Part shown: positions 16,223 through 25,284 of the stretch, piece after piece
How the letters are laid out: each line of letters starts with the position of its first letter
Numbering within the stretch: the first letter of the stretch is position 1
DNA from: Actinomadura oligospora ATCC 43269
GTDB taxonomy: Bacteria; Actinomycetota; Actinomycetes; Streptosporangiales; Streptosporangiaceae
Direction: 5' to 3'
NCBI RefSeq assembly: GCF_000518265.1
Contig: NZ_JADG01000008.1
Location: forward strand, 372,001 to 436,000
DNA: 64,000 nt
Program-made: the position numbers and the translations under genes
The notes under the pieces: generated by a model
What the model was told of the DNA's origin: nothing
The model's input: the letters and a program-made list of their open reading frames with translations, nothing else
The model's database searches: none

Positions 16223-16885
16223 GACCCGCAGCCGGGACGGACGCGGGCGAATCGGCGCACAGCCGATGGACGAGGAACCGGTGGACGAGGAACCGGTCGG
16301 CGGAAACTCATTGGACGCGGAGTCGTTGGGCGAGCGCCGGATGGGCGGGGAGCGGATGCCGTTGTGCCGAGTGTCACTGGATCACCACACTGTGAGAGCG
16401 GAGACGCATCGCGATCGTTCACCTCCGGTGCGTGACCGGGCAACGCGCCGCGAGACCTTCGTCCTGACCTGTTGAGAGCGTGGTCCCGCCTGTCTCCGGA
16501 GGCGGCCACGGGCGCTGGGTAAGCGCGCCGGGCCGGTGCCGGACCCTCGGTGCGAGGCACCGGCGGAGACCGATCCACGATAGGCCGGATTCGGAACGCC
16601 GCGCAGCACAACGCCCCGGAACCTCCCCGCCGGGGATCCGCGTCGACGCCTGTGACGTGCGTGAACACCGCGTTCGGTGGGTCATCGCGGGGTGCTGAAG
16701 AACGCGAAAAAACTCCGTCCGCACCGACGATTCGTCGGAGGTCCGGGCGTGTCACGTCCGCCGCCCGGCCGGTCCCGCCGCCGATGGGGCGTTGTGGCCG
16801 GACGGTGCGCGATCGGTCAGCGTCCGGTCAGCGCGCCCGGCGACCGTGTGGTCACGCAAGCGAAACGAGCGGATGGAGCGGGACC
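16223..16885. other. Intergenic region with 15-bp tandem repeats
   Basis: About 660 bp between divergent genes. I see no credible gene. Its left part contains seven degenerate 15-bp units (16266-16370). The rest is unremarkable G+C-rich sequence plus the promoter of the monooxygenase close to 16885. Confidence 0.5.
16266..16370 (+). repeat. Seven degenerate 15-bp tandem units
   Basis: Exact register of 15 bp: atggacgaggaaccg, gtggacgaggaaccg, then five drifting copies (e.g. ttggacgcggagtcg, atgggcggggagcgg) up to 16370. The first two differ by one base. The array sits just upstream of the anti-sigma-type ATPase gene. It would encode a pentapeptide repeat in one + frame, but that frame lacks a plausible start. 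Confidence 0.7.
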
Positions 16886-18055
16886 ATGGAGAACACCACC
16901 GTACTGATCTCGGGTGCGAGCGTCGGCGGCCCGGCCCTGGCCTACTGGCTGACCCGGCACGGCTTCGACGTCACCGTCGTGGAGATCTCGGACGGTCCGC
17001 GTCCGGGCGGGCAGGCGATCGACGTGCGCGGCCCCGCGCTGGAGGTCGCGAACCGGATGGGCGTGCTGGACGAGATCCGCGCGGCGCGGGTGGCGATGCG
17101 CGGGATGTCGATGGTGGACGCCGACGGCAAGGAGCTGTTCCGCAGCGAGGAGCGCACCATCACCGGCGGCGACCTGGACAGTCCGGACGTCGAGATCCTG
17201 CGTGACGACCTGTCCCAGATCCTGAGCGGGGCCGCCGGGGACTCGGTCGAGTACCTGTACGGCGACTCGATCGCGGGCCTGGAGCAGGGCGCGGACGGGG
17301 TGCGCGTGTACTTCGCGTCCGGCGTCCAGCGCGACTTCGACCTGGTCGTCGGCGCGGACGGCCTGCACTCCAACACCCGGCGGCTGGTCTTCGGGCCGGA
17401 GGACCGGTTCATCACCCACCTCGGCACCTACCTCGGCGTCTGGACGGCGCCGAACCTCCTCGGGCTGGACGAGTGGCAGGTCTTCCACCAGGTCCCGGGC
17501 AGCTCGTGGGGCGGCGGCGTGATGAGCGTCCGCGACAACCGGGAGGTCCGCGTCTACCTGGGCTTCGAGGCGGCCGAGCCGATCGCCTACGACTACCGCG
17601 ACACCGCCGCGCAGCAGCGGCTGCTCGCCGAGCGGCTCGAGGGCGGCGGCTGGGAGCTGCCGCGCCTGCTGGAGACGATGAGGGACGCCCCGGACTTCCA
17701 CTTCGACGCGATGGCGCAGGTCCACATGGACTCGTGGTCGTCCGGGCGGGTCGTCCTGCTCGGGGACGCGGGGTACTGCGGCTCGCCGCTGTCGGGGCAG
17801 GGCACGTCCATGGCGATGGTCGGCGCGTACGTCCTGGCCGGTGAGCTGAAGGAGGCCCGCGGCGACCACGAGGCGGCCTTCACGGCGTACGAGCGGGAGC
17901 TCCGCGGCTACGTCACGGCCAACCAGGAGCTCGCCCTCACCAACAAGGCCCGCGTCGAGGCCCAGCAGGCCGCCGACTCCGGCGACGCCGACGAGGTCAT
18001 CGACTTCCAGGACTTCGGCGAGATCGTCAACTCTCTGGTCCTGAAGAGCTACTGA
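16886..18055 (+). CDS. FAD-dependent monooxygenase (PHBH fold), 389 aa
   Basis: Flavoprotein hydroxylase of the TetX/PHBH class. The N-terminal dinucleotide fold reads TTVLISGASVGGPALAYWLTRHGFDVTVVE, the FAD/NADPH DG motif is DLVVGADGLHSNTRRLV, and the GD motif is GRVVLLGDAGYCGSPLSGQGTSMAM. These enzymes hydroxylate or degrade aromatic compounds and polyketides such as tetracyclines and rifamycins, but the substrate is not readable here. The ATG at 16886 follows 'GGATGGAGCGGGACC'. It stands alone, with no biosynthetic cluster around it, so it may serve detoxification. Confidence 0.9.
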   Translation: MENTTVLISGASVGGPALAYWLTRHGFDVTVVEISDGPRPGGQAIDVRGPALEVANRMGVLDEIRAARVAMRGMSMVDADGKELFRSEERTITGGDLDSPDVEILRDDLSQILSGAAGDSVEYLYGDSIAGLEQGADGVRVYFASGVQRDFDLVVGADGLHSNTRRLVFGPEDRFITHLGTYLGVWTAPNLLGLDEWQVFHQVPGSSWGGGVMSVRDNREVRVYLGFEAAEPIAYDYRDTAAQQRLLAERLEGGGWELPRLLETMRDAPDFHFDAMAQVHMDSWSSGRVVLLGDAGYCGSPLSGQGTSMAMVGAYVLAGELKEARGDHEAAFTAYERELRGYVTANQELALTNKARVEAQQAADSGDADEVIDFQDFGEIVNSLVLKSY

Positions 18056-18128
18056 TCTCCGCGACGCCCTGCGCCGTCCCCGCGTGTTGGAGGTGCGGGA
18101 CGGCGCTTTCGTCGGCTACTCCGGAGTC

Positions 18129-18839
18129 ATGGCAGATGCGCACGATGTTCGCGGACGCTCGACTTCGGGGTGGATGCGGTGGGCGGTGGCGGGGGGCGTG
18201 GCGGCGGTCCTGTTCGCCGTGCTCGCGATGCTGGTCGCGATGCGCGACGGACGCCCGCTGCCCGGTGACCTCGGGTTGCATGACTGGTCGGTGGGGCATC
18301 GGCCGGACGTCGCGCGGACGATCGCGGTGGCGATCACCGACACCGGGTCCGGAACCGTTCCGTATCTGGTGGCGTTGGTGGCGGGGGCGCTGGTGGGCGC
18401 GCGGGCGTTTCCCGGGATCGCGTCGGGGGCGGTGGAGGTGGTGCGGCGGATCTGGGGGGCTCTGGCGGCATTGCTGCTGCTCGTGGCGTTGCAGCTCGTC
18501 CGGGCGGGAGTGATGAACTGGGTCGGACGACCCCGGCCGCCGATGGGGGACTGGGTCGGGCATCCGACCGGGATGTCGTTTCCGTCCGGGCATACGACGA
18601 CTTCGGCGGCGGCGGCGTTGCTGCTCGTGGGCGCGGCGCTGTCGGTGATGCGCGGGACGGCGCGCGCCGTGGTCGTGACGGTCGCCGCCGTGTGGGCCGT
18701 TCTGGTGGGACTCACCCGGATCTACCTGGGCGTTCACTGGCCCACGGACGTGCTGGGCGGGTGGCTTCTCGTGGCCGCGGCGGGGTGTCTGTTCGGGGCG
18801 CTGACCTCAAGGCGAACAAAACAGGACGCTCAGGAGTGA
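18129..18839 (+). CDS. PAP2-superfamily membrane phosphatase, 236 aa
   Basis: Integral membrane lipid phosphatase with about six hydrophobic segments and the three-part acid phosphatase signature: NWVGRPRPPMGDW (motif 1, K/R-x6-RP), MSFPSGHTTTS (motif 2, PSGH) and RIYLGVHWPTDVLGG (motif 3, SR-x5-H-x3-D variant). It probably dephosphorylates undecaprenyl pyrophosphate or phosphatidic-acid-like lipids at the outer leaflet. ATG 18129 is preferred; GTG at 18084 would add 15 residues. It is followed after 47 bp by another membrane gene. Confidence 0.85.
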   Translation: MADAHDVRGRSTSGWMRWAVAGGVAAVLFAVLAMLVAMRDGRPLPGDLGLHDWSVGHRPDVARTIAVAITDTGSGTVPYLVALVAGALVGARAFPGIASGAVEVVRRIWGALAALLLLVALQLVRAGVMNWVGRPRPPMGDWVGHPTGMSFPSGHTTTSAAAALLLVGAALSVMRGTARAVVVTVAAVWAVLVGLTRIYLGVHWPTDVLGGWLLVAAAGCLFGALTSRRTKQDAQE

Positions 18840-18886
18840 CTCGCGCATAACGCACCCATAACCGTCGTGTGCTTACCATCGGCCTC

Positions 18887-19999
18887 ATGACGAGAGCCGA
18901 GGTTCCCGCCGGCGTCGGCCTGGCCGCCGGTGCGGAGATCGACATCGACATCGACGAGTGGCGGCGTTCGGGCGTCCGGACGGCCGCGCTCTGGATGTGG
19001 CCCTGGTGCCTGCTGCTCGCGACGGCCGCCGCGTGCGCGGTCGCCGCGGTCTCCGCCGACGCGCCCTACGCCGACGACGACGCCCTCGACCTCCTCGGAG
19101 GCTGGGGGCGCGACGCGCTCGGCGGCCTGGACGGAGTGCCGTGGGCCGTCGTCCCGCTGCTGGTGTTCCTCACCGTCACGCACTACGCGTGCACGGCGAA
19201 GGCGCTGCGGTCCGCGTCCGGGCGTCCGCTGGCCAAGGGCGAGACGTTCGCCGTGCAGATCGCTGCGGCGGCGGCGAGCCGGCTCGTCCCGGCCGGGCTC
19301 GGCAGCCTCGCCGTCCTCAGCCGCTACCTCACGCGGCGCGGCCATTCCGGCGCGGAGGCGGTCGCGGTCGTCGGCCTCACCCGGCTCGCGGGCGGGATCT
19401 CCAGCCTCGGCCTGTTCTTCGCGCTCGGCGCGGGCCACCTGCCGAACCCGTCCGCGCTCGGCTCGCAGCTGCGGCACGTCCGGATGCCGGACGGCGCGCC
19501 CACGGGCCTCGCCGTCGCGGTGCTCGGCGCGACGACCGCGACGTTCTACGTGCGCCGCCGCTCCGCCCCGGACGGACGCCTCGCGCGCCTGCGGCGACGT
19601 GCCCGGCGGGCCGTCGCGGACGCCGTCCACCAGGCCACCGAGCTCCGCCACCGGCCAAGGGCCTGCGCGGCGCTGCTCCTCGCGACGCTCGGCACCCCGC
19701 TCGCGCTCGGGACTGCCTTCACGGTCAGCGTGATCGCGTCGCCGGGCGGTCCCGGGTTCCGGCACGCCGGGACGCTGCTGCTCGTCTACCTCGTCGGCTC
19801 GGCCGCGGGAACCGCGGTGCCGCTGCCCGCCGGGACGGGCGCGAACGAGGCCGCCCTGATCGGCGCGCTGGTGGCCACCGGAGTCGCCGGGGCCGCCGCC
19901 GTGCAGGGCGTCCTGCTGTTCCGGGCCGTCACGTTCTGGGCGCCGGTGCCGTTCGGGTTCTTCGCCGCGCGACGCCTTCGCCGCATCGACGCGCTCTGA
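18887..19999 (+). CDS. LPG-synthase/UPF0104-like integral membrane protein, 370 aa
   Basis: Resembles the transmembrane 'flippase' domain of lysylphosphatidylglycerol synthases: a polar acidic N terminus, about eight hydrophobic segments, the typical RLVPAGLGSLAVLSRYLTRRGHSGAEAVAVVGLTRLAGG stretch, and VPLPAGTGANEAALIGALVATGVAGAAAVQGVLLFRAVTFWAPVPFGFFA at the end, both hallmarks of this family. The soluble aminoacyl-transfer domain is absent, so it may move or bind lipids or glycans rather than aminoacylate them. It probably forms a unit with the upstream PAP2 gene. Confidence 0.8.
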   Translation: MTRAEVPAGVGLAAGAEIDIDIDEWRRSGVRTAALWMWPWCLLLATAAACAVAAVSADAPYADDDALDLLGGWGRDALGGLDGVPWAVVPLLVFLTVTHYACTAKALRSASGRPLAKGETFAVQIAAAAASRLVPAGLGSLAVLSRYLTRRGHSGAEAVAVVGLTRLAGGISSLGLFFALGAGHLPNPSALGSQLRHVRMPDGAPTGLAVAVLGATTATFYVRRRSAPDGRLARLRRRARRAVADAVHQATELRHRPRACAALLLATLGTPLALGTAFTVSVIASPGGPGFRHAGTLLLVYLVGSAAGTAVPLPAGTGANEAALIGALVATGVAGAAAVQGVLLFRAVTFWAPVPFGFFAARRLRRIDAL

Positions 20000-20009
20000 G
20001 GTGCCCGGT

Positions 20010-22004
20010 TCACCGGTGGCGTGTTCCGGGACGGAAGACGCCGACGAGGACGCGCAGGGCGAGCACTGAGCAGACCACGAGCATCCCGTAGCCGAGGAAC
20101 TGGTACAGGCCGACCGAATCGGTCATGGTCGGCCCGTGCTTGAGGCCGAGCAGCAGGACGGCCATGACCCCGGCCGTGGACGCCAGCAACGTCAGCAGGA
20201 ACTGGTGCAGGAGACCGGTGACGGTGGCGCGGTCCCGCTCGTCCGCGAAGAGCCGGACGTTCACCGTGAGCCGTCCGCCCTCGATCGCCGAGGTGATCCG
20301 GTCGAGGCGGCGGGGGATGCGGCGCAGCGTCGGCAGCATCGCCGCCAGCTCGCCCGCCGCGGCGTCGCGCAGGGACTCGGGGCGCAGCCGTTCGCCCAGG
20401 TGGGAGGCGCCGAACGCGCGCGCCTCGCCGACCATGTCGAAGCCGGGCGCGAGCTCGGTCAGCCCGCCCTCCAGCGTGCCGAGCGCCCGGAACACCGCCG
20501 CGAACTCCGCCGGGACGGCCAGCGCGAACCGCGTCATCACCCGGAACAGCTCGGTGAACATCGCCGCGTCCGGGGTCTGCCCGGCGGCGAGGTGCCGCGC
20601 CATGAACGCGCCGAGGGCCCGCTCGAGGGCCTGCTCGTCCAGCTCGTCCGGACGGGCCGTCACCTCCAGCAGCGCGTCGGTCAGCGCGATCGGGTCCGCC
20701 CGGTTCACGGCGAGGAGGATCCGGCCGAGCGAGGCGCGCAGGCCGGAGTCGAGCCGTCCGACCGAGCCGAAGTCGATCATCCCGAGGCGGCCGTCGTCGA
20801 GCAGGAGGAGGTTCCCGGGATGCGGATCGGCGTGGAACACCCCGTCGAGCATGATCTGGCGGAGCATCTCGTCCAGCAGGTCGCGGGCGAGTTCCGCCTG
20901 GTCGAGGCCGCGATCCGCGAGGGCCGGGCCCGCCTGGCTCAGGGGAACGCCGTGGAGGCGTTCCATGACGAGGACGCGCGCACTGCACAGGTCCTCGTGC
21001 GGGCGCGGGATGCGCACCCGGCCGTTGTTCGTGTGCGGGTTATGGGCTTGGCCGGAGGTGTTTCGGTGGGCGGACGCGACGGCGGCCATGTTCCGTGTCT
21101 CGATGCGGAAATCGAGTTCTTCGCGCAGTGCGGTCGCGAATCCTTCTGCCAGCTCGACGATGCCGAGGGCGCGTCCCCATCCGGCGCGTGCGTCGAGCGT
21201 CCGGGCCAGTCGCCTAACGATGTCGAGGTCACGCTCCACGACCGTCCGGACGCCTGGGCGCTGCACCTTGACCACGACCTCCTCACCCGTCCGCAACCGG
21301 GCCGTGTGGACCTGCGCGACCGACGCGGCGGCCAGTGGCTCGCGCTCGAACTCCGCGAACACCTCCTCGACCGGCGCGCCCAGTTCGTCCCGCAGCACCC
21401 GCTCGATGCGCTCCCACGGGACCGGCGCGGCCCGGTCGCGTAGGCGTCCCAGCTCGGCGACGAACTCCTCCGGCAGGACGTCCCGGCGTGTCGACAACAC
21501 CTGCCCGAGCTTCACGAACGTGACCCCGCCACGGTCGAGCGCGGCGGCGAGCGAATGCGCCAGCCGCGACCGGGACTCACCCTCCGGACGTGTCCGTCCA
21601 CGCAGATACGGCCCGAGCCCTGCCCGGATGAAGATCCAGGTGATCTGCCAGTAGCGGCGCGTGCGTGCGGCTCGTGCGCGTAGGGACCGCACCCACAGAA
21701 ACGGGGACGGGATCGTCCCGGTCGGGACGAACGCCTCCCACACCACCAGCACGATCATCGCGATGAGCAGCGCGCACGCCCAGCCGAGCACGACGAACCA
21801 GGCCGCCGACGCGACGTTCGGACGGTCCGGATCCAGCCCGCGCATCAGCGCCTTGAGGATGGGACTCGCCACGGTCTCGCCGACGATCGCGGCCAGCACC
21901 GTCCTGACCAGCGAGAACCGCGTGTTCAGCAACCGTCTGGCCCCGAAGGCCAGGAACCCGATGATCAGCGTGGACCCTGCGACGAGTCCGATCCAGAACG
22001 CCAT
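20010..22004 (-). CDS. ABC1/AarF/UbiB-family atypical kinase with membrane segments, about 664 aa
   Basis: Atypical protein-kinase-like ATPase of the UbiB group, associated with quinone/isoprenoid lipid metabolism. Key segments are the K-x-G-Q motif in VTFVKLGQVLSTRRDVLP, ASVAQVHTARLRTGEEVVVKVQRPGV (Ala-rich nucleotide loop and Lys), the ExD segment EELDFRIETRN, VFHADPHPGNLLLLDDGRLGMIDFGSVG (catalytic loop and DFG). Hydrophobic segments lie at the N terminus (about four) and two at the C terminus. ATG at 22004 begins just before the first membrane segment; an upstream ATG at 22115 would add 37 polar residues. The 164-bp gap to the divergent operon holds both promoters. Confidence 0.85.
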   Translation of the reverse strand: MAFWIGLVAGSTLIIGFLAFGARRLLNTRFSLVRTVLAAIVGETVASPILKALMRGLDPDRPNVASAAWFVVLGWACALLIAMIVLVVWEAFVPTGTIPSPFLWVRSLRARAARTRRYWQITWIFIRAGLGPYLRGRTRPEGESRSRLAHSLAAALDRGGVTFVKLGQVLSTRRDVLPEEFVAELGRLRDRAAPVPWERIERVLRDELGAPVEEVFAEFEREPLAAASVAQVHTARLRTGEEVVVKVQRPGVRTVVERDLDIVRRLARTLDARAGWGRALGIVELAEGFATALREELDFRIETRNMAAVASAHRNTSGQAHNPHTNNGRVRIPRPHEDLCSARVLVMERLHGVPLSQAGPALADRGLDQAELARDLLDEMLRQIMLDGVFHADPHPGNLLLLDDGRLGMIDFGSVGRLDSGLRASLGRILLAVNRADPIALTDALLEVTARPDELDEQALERALGAFMARHLAAGQTPDAAMFTELFRVMTRFALAVPAEFAAVFRALGTLEGGLTELAPGFDMVGEARAFGASHLGERLRPESLRDAAAGELAAMLPTLRRIPRRLDRITSAIEGGRLTVNVRLFADERDRATVTGLLHQFLLTLLASTAGVMAVLLLGLKHGPTMTDSVGLYQFLGYGMLVVCSVLALRVLVGVFRPGTRHR

Positions 22005-22168
22005 GACCGAAAACGTATTGATGCCGCGAGCTGGGAGGATCCCCCGCCCGAGCGAGACGCTTCCCCCGTCCGGGCGAAGTTCTATCAGAGGTTCAGAAGT
22101 TCTTACGAGGTTCATACGTCCGGCGCGCATTCGAGCTGCCGGCTGCGGCCGCGATCTACGTTCGGGTC

Positions 22169-23176
22169 ATGCGAGTGCTGCTCACAGGTTCGGCGGGCTT
22201 CATCGGTTCGCACATCGCCGACGCGCTGGAAGTGTCCGGCCACGAAGTCCTGCCCTTGGACACGGCCACGTTGGCGGACGGCGGCGGGGGCGCGTCCGGC
22301 GATGTGCGGGACGCGGCGACGGTCGCCCGCGCGCTCCAGGGCGTGGACGCCGTGTGCCACCAGGCCGCGATGGTCGGACTGGGCGTGGACGTGTACGACC
22401 TTCCCGACTACGCGTCCGTCAACGTTCTGGGGACATCCGTCCTGCTGGCGGAGATGGCTCGCGCGGGCGTGCGGAAGCTGGTTTTGGCGTCGTCCATGGT
22501 CGTCTATGGGGAGGGCTCGTACGCGTGCGCGGTGCACGGCCCGGTGCGGCCACGCCCGCGAGCCGAATCGGCCTTGGCGTCGGGAGCCTTCGAACCGGCC
22601 TGCCCCCGCTGCGCCCAGCCGTTGACTCCCGGGACGATCGACGAAAGCGCGCCCGCCGATCCGCGCAACGTATACGCCGACACCAAACTCGCCCAGGAGC
22701 ACCTGGCCGCCTCGTGGGCGCGCATGACGGGCGGCTCGGTCGTCGCCCTCCGCTACCACAACGTCTACGGCCCGCGGATGCCCCGCGACACTCCCTATGC
22801 GGGCGTCGCGGCGCTCTTCCGTTCGGCCCTGCTACGCGGAGAGGCACCCAAGGTCTTCGAGGACGGCCTCCAGCGGCGCGACTTCGTCCACGTCCGGGAT
22901 GTGGCCCGCGCGAACGTCCTGGCACTGGAGCATCCGTCCTACGCGCCCTTCGCCGCCTACAACATCGCGAGCGGCCGACCCCGCAGCATCGGCGACCTGG
23001 CCCAGGCCCTGTCGGCCGCGTGCGGCGGCCCGCGGCCCGTGGTCACCGGGGCGTACCGGCTGGGCGACGTCCGCCACATCGTCGCCAGCCCCCACCGCGC
23101 CGCCGCCGACCTCGGCTTCACCGCCGAGGTCGCCTTCGAGGACGGCATGGCCGAGTTCGCGGCGGTGACCGCATGA
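22169..23176 (+). CDS. NAD-dependent epimerase/dehydratase (extended SDR) with CPRC insertion, 335 aa
   Basis: First gene of a seven-gene operon. Extended SDR: cofactor motif VLLTGSAGFIGSHIADAL, 'DVRDAATVARALQGVDAVCHQAA', catalytic 'SSMVVYGEG', and the Y-x3-K pair in NVYADTKLAQEHL, then RYHNVYGPRMP and DFVHVRDVA. It probably epimerises or dehydrates a nucleotide sugar. An unusual insertion of about 45 residues between the catalytic Ser and Tyr carries YACAVHG and CPRC, which could make a small metal site. Stop and next start overlap (ATGA). It is divergent from the UbiB-like gene. Confidence 0.9.
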   Translation: MRVLLTGSAGFIGSHIADALEVSGHEVLPLDTATLADGGGGASGDVRDAATVARALQGVDAVCHQAAMVGLGVDVYDLPDYASVNVLGTSVLLAEMARAGVRKLVLASSMVVYGEGSYACAVHGPVRPRPRAESALASGAFEPACPRCAQPLTPGTIDESAPADPRNVYADTKLAQEHLAASWARMTGGSVVALRYHNVYGPRMPRDTPYAGVAALFRSALLRGEAPKVFEDGLQRRDFVHVRDVARANVLALEHPSYAPFAAYNIASGRPRSIGDLAQALSAACGGPRPVVTGAYRLGDVRHIVASPHRAAADLGFTAEVAFEDGMAEFAAVTA

Positions 23177-23901
23177 CGACCGTCGACGTGATCCTGCCGT
23201 GCCTGAACGAGGCCGAAGCCCTGCCCTGGGTGCTGGACCGCATGCCGTCCGGCTACGTCCCGATCGTGGTGGACAACGCCTCCACCGACGCGTCCGCGGA
23301 AGTCGCCGCCCGCCACGGCGCCCGGGTCGTGCACGCCCCTCGCCGAGGCTTCGGCGAGGCCTGCCACGTCGGCCTCCTCGCCGCCACGGCCGACACCGTC
23401 TGCCTCATGGACGCCGATGCCTCCCTGGACCCCCAGGACCTCCCCCTCCTGGTCGCCGCCCTCGCCCCTCCCGAGCCCTCACCTTCGACTGCCGATGCTC
23501 CTCCGGCCGGTCCGCTTCATGGCGACTTCCCGGATCGGCCGGCACTCGTCCTGGGACGGCGACGCCCGACCGGATGGCGCTCCTGGCCGCCGCACGCCCG
23601 CGTCGCCAACCGGGTCCTGGCCCGCGAGCTGAACCGCCGCGCCCGCACGTCCCTCCACGACCTGGGCCCGATGCGCGCCGCCCGCCGAGCCGACCTGCTC
23701 GACCTCGCCCTGACCGACCGCCGCTTCGGCTACCCCCTGGAGATGGTCCTCAAGGCCGCCCGCGCGAACTGGCACATCACCGAACTGGACGTCCCCTACC
23801 GGCCGAGGACCGGCCGCTCCAAGGTCACCGGCACCCTCCGCGGGACGATCCGGGCCGTCCACGACATGCGCGACGTCCTGACCACGGTCGGTGCCGTATG
23901 A
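23173..23901 (+). CDS. Glycosyltransferase family 2, 242 aa
   Basis: Short GT-A fold transferase: VDVILPCLNEAEALPWVL at the N terminus, IVVDNASTDASAEVAARHGARVVHAP (nucleotide-binding strand) and VCLMDADASLDPQDLPLLV (DxD-type metal site). The C-terminal half 'LHDLGPMRAARRADLLDL' and 'RFGYPLEMVLKAARANW...YRPRTGRSKVTGTLRGT' matches dolichol-phosphate-mannose-synthase-like enzymes (the RTGRSKVTGT region is typical), though no membrane anchor is present. It probably transfers sugar to a polyprenyl phosphate. Start and stop overlap its neighbours by 4 nt on both sides, implying translational coupling. Confidence 0.85.
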   Translation: MTTVDVILPCLNEAEALPWVLDRMPSGYVPIVVDNASTDASAEVAARHGARVVHAPRRGFGEACHVGLLAATADTVCLMDADASLDPQDLPLLVAALAPPEPSPSTADAPPAGPLHGDFPDRPALVLGRRRPTGWRSWPPHARVANRVLARELNRRARTSLHDLGPMRAARRADLLDLALTDRRFGYPLEMVLKAARANWHITELDVPYRPRTGRSKVTGTLRGTIRAVHDMRDVLTTVGAV

Positions 23902-24668
23902 CGACCACCCCCACCCCGTTCGCCGCCGATCTGATCGTCATCGCGAAGGAGCCGGTGCCGGGCCGCGTCAAGACGCGCCTGACCCCGCCGTTCACACCGC
24001 ACCAGGCCGCCGCCCTGGCCGAGGCCGCCCTGAAGGACACCCTCGAAGCCGTGGCCGCGACCCCGGTCGTCCGCCGCGTCCTGGCCCTCGCCGGAACGCC
24101 CGGCCCATGGCTCCCGGACGGCTTCGACGTCATCCCGCAACGCGGCGACGGCCTGGACGAACGCCTCGCCAACGCCTTCGACGACGCCCACCAAGGCCGC
24201 CCGTCGTTCCTGGTCGGCATGGACACCCCCCAGCTGACGCCGTCCCTCCTGGTCAGCGCCGCCGCCGCGCTGACGACGCACGACGCCGTCTTCGGACGGG
24301 CGTCCGACGGCGGCTTCTGGCTCCTCGGCCTCCGCACCCCGAACGCGTCCCTCCTGCGAGGCGTCCCCATGTCCCGTCCGGACACCGGCCACTTCCAGCT
24401 GTGCCGCCTGGCCGAGGCCGCCCTGACCGTCGCCCACCTCCCCGAGCTCACCGACGTGGACACCCACGACGACGCCGCCCAGGTGGCCGCGCGAGCTCCC
24501 GCAACACATTTCGCCACCGCCTACCGGACCCTCACCACCCTCCGCCGGACCAGCGAACCCACGTCCGAAGCCCCCGCCGGGAACTCCGAAGCGCCCGCCA
24601 CGAACCCCGCAGCCAACGCCCGTCCTCAACAGAGCGAGCCGGGGGCGGTGGCCGTCGGTGATCGGTGA
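23898..24668 (+). CDS. DUF2064 / TIGR04282-type glycosyltransferase-A-like protein, 256 aa
   Basis: The signature of this family is plain: LIVIAKEPVPGRVKTRLTPPFT at the N terminus, FLVGMDTPQLTPSLL (the DxP loop), FGRASDGGFWLLGLR, and the 'LPELTDVDTHDDAAQVA' end, all resembling nucleotidyl/glycosyltransferase A folds such as MobA and CofC. The last 50 residues are low-complexity Pro/Ala/Ser. It travels with a GT2 gene in many bacteria, as here, and is probably a sugar or nucleotidyl transferase in the same pathway. It overlaps the previous gene by 4 nt and the next by 11. Confidence 0.85.
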   Translation: MTTTPTPFAADLIVIAKEPVPGRVKTRLTPPFTPHQAAALAEAALKDTLEAVAATPVVRRVLALAGTPGPWLPDGFDVIPQRGDGLDERLANAFDDAHQGRPSFLVGMDTPQLTPSLLVSAAAALTTHDAVFGRASDGGFWLLGLRTPNASLLRGVPMSRPDTGHFQLCRLAEAALTVAHLPELTDVDTHDDAAQVAARAPATHFATAYRTLTTLRRTSEPTSEAPAGNSEAPATNPAANARPQQSEPGAVAVGDR

Positions 24669-25284
24669 GTTGTACGAGAGGGCGCTGGACGAGCAGGCGC
24701 TCGGCGAACGGGGAGCCGCGTCCGTCCACATCGAGGACATGACCGGCGCGCGGCGTCCGCTGCCGGTGACCGACTGGCTGCGGCTGCGTCCGGGCGACGA
24801 GGGCCTGTTGTCGCGTTCCGAGGGGCCCGTCCTGGACGTCGGTTCAGGGCCGGGCAGGCTGACCGTCGCGCTCACCGAACGCGGCGTGCTCGCCGTCGGC
24901 ATCGACAACGCGCCGACCGCGGTCGCGATGACCGTGGCCGCCGGAGGCCCCGCGTTGGTCGGGGACGTGTTCGAGCAGATCCCCGGCGCGGGACTCTGGC
25001 GGACGATCCTGCTCGCGGACGGCAACATCGGCATCGGCGGCGATCCGTCCACACTGCTCCGCCGCCTGGTCCTGCTCCTCGCCCCCGGCGGCCGGATCCT
25101 CGCCGAAGTGAACGCCCCGGGATCCGTCTCCCGGCGCGAACGCGTCCGCCTGCGCAGCGGCCCGACCGTCGGCCCCTGGTTCCCCTGGGCCCAGGTGGCC
25201 GCCGACGACCTCCCCCCAAGCGGCCTGGTCGTGTCCGAACACTGGGAAGAGGCAACCCGATGTTTCGTCGCCCTGACTCCATGA
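24658..25284 (+). CDS. Class I SAM-dependent methyltransferase, 208 aa
   Basis: Compact methyltransferase with motif I VLDVGSGPGRLTVALTERGVLAVGIDNA (Gly-rich SAM loop and the acidic residue after beta-2) and the post-motif strand GGRILAEVNAPG. The C-terminal part is short, so the substrate is likely small or the enzyme is a minimal core. The start is GTG overlapping the previous gene by 11 nt, and its end overlaps the next by 25 nt. The context (glycosyltransferases and a molybdopterin oxidoreductase) points to a surface glycolipid or polyprenyl-linked product. Confidence 0.8.
   Translation: MIGELYERALDEQALGERGAASVHIEDMTGARRPLPVTDWLRLRPGDEGLLSRSEGPVLDVGSGPGRLTVALTERGVLAVGIDNAPTAVAMTVAAGGPALVGDVFEQIPGAGLWRTILLADGNIGIGGDPSTLLRRLVLLLAPGGRILAEVNAPGSVSRRERVRLRSGPTVGPWFPWAQVAADDLPPSGLVVSEHWEEATRCFVALTP

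Noticed and set aside
16219..16755. 178-codon minus-strand frame upstream of the HATPase gene
   Set aside because: Low-complexity Arg/Pro sequence over the 15-bp repeats, no ribosome site, and no family-like motif.
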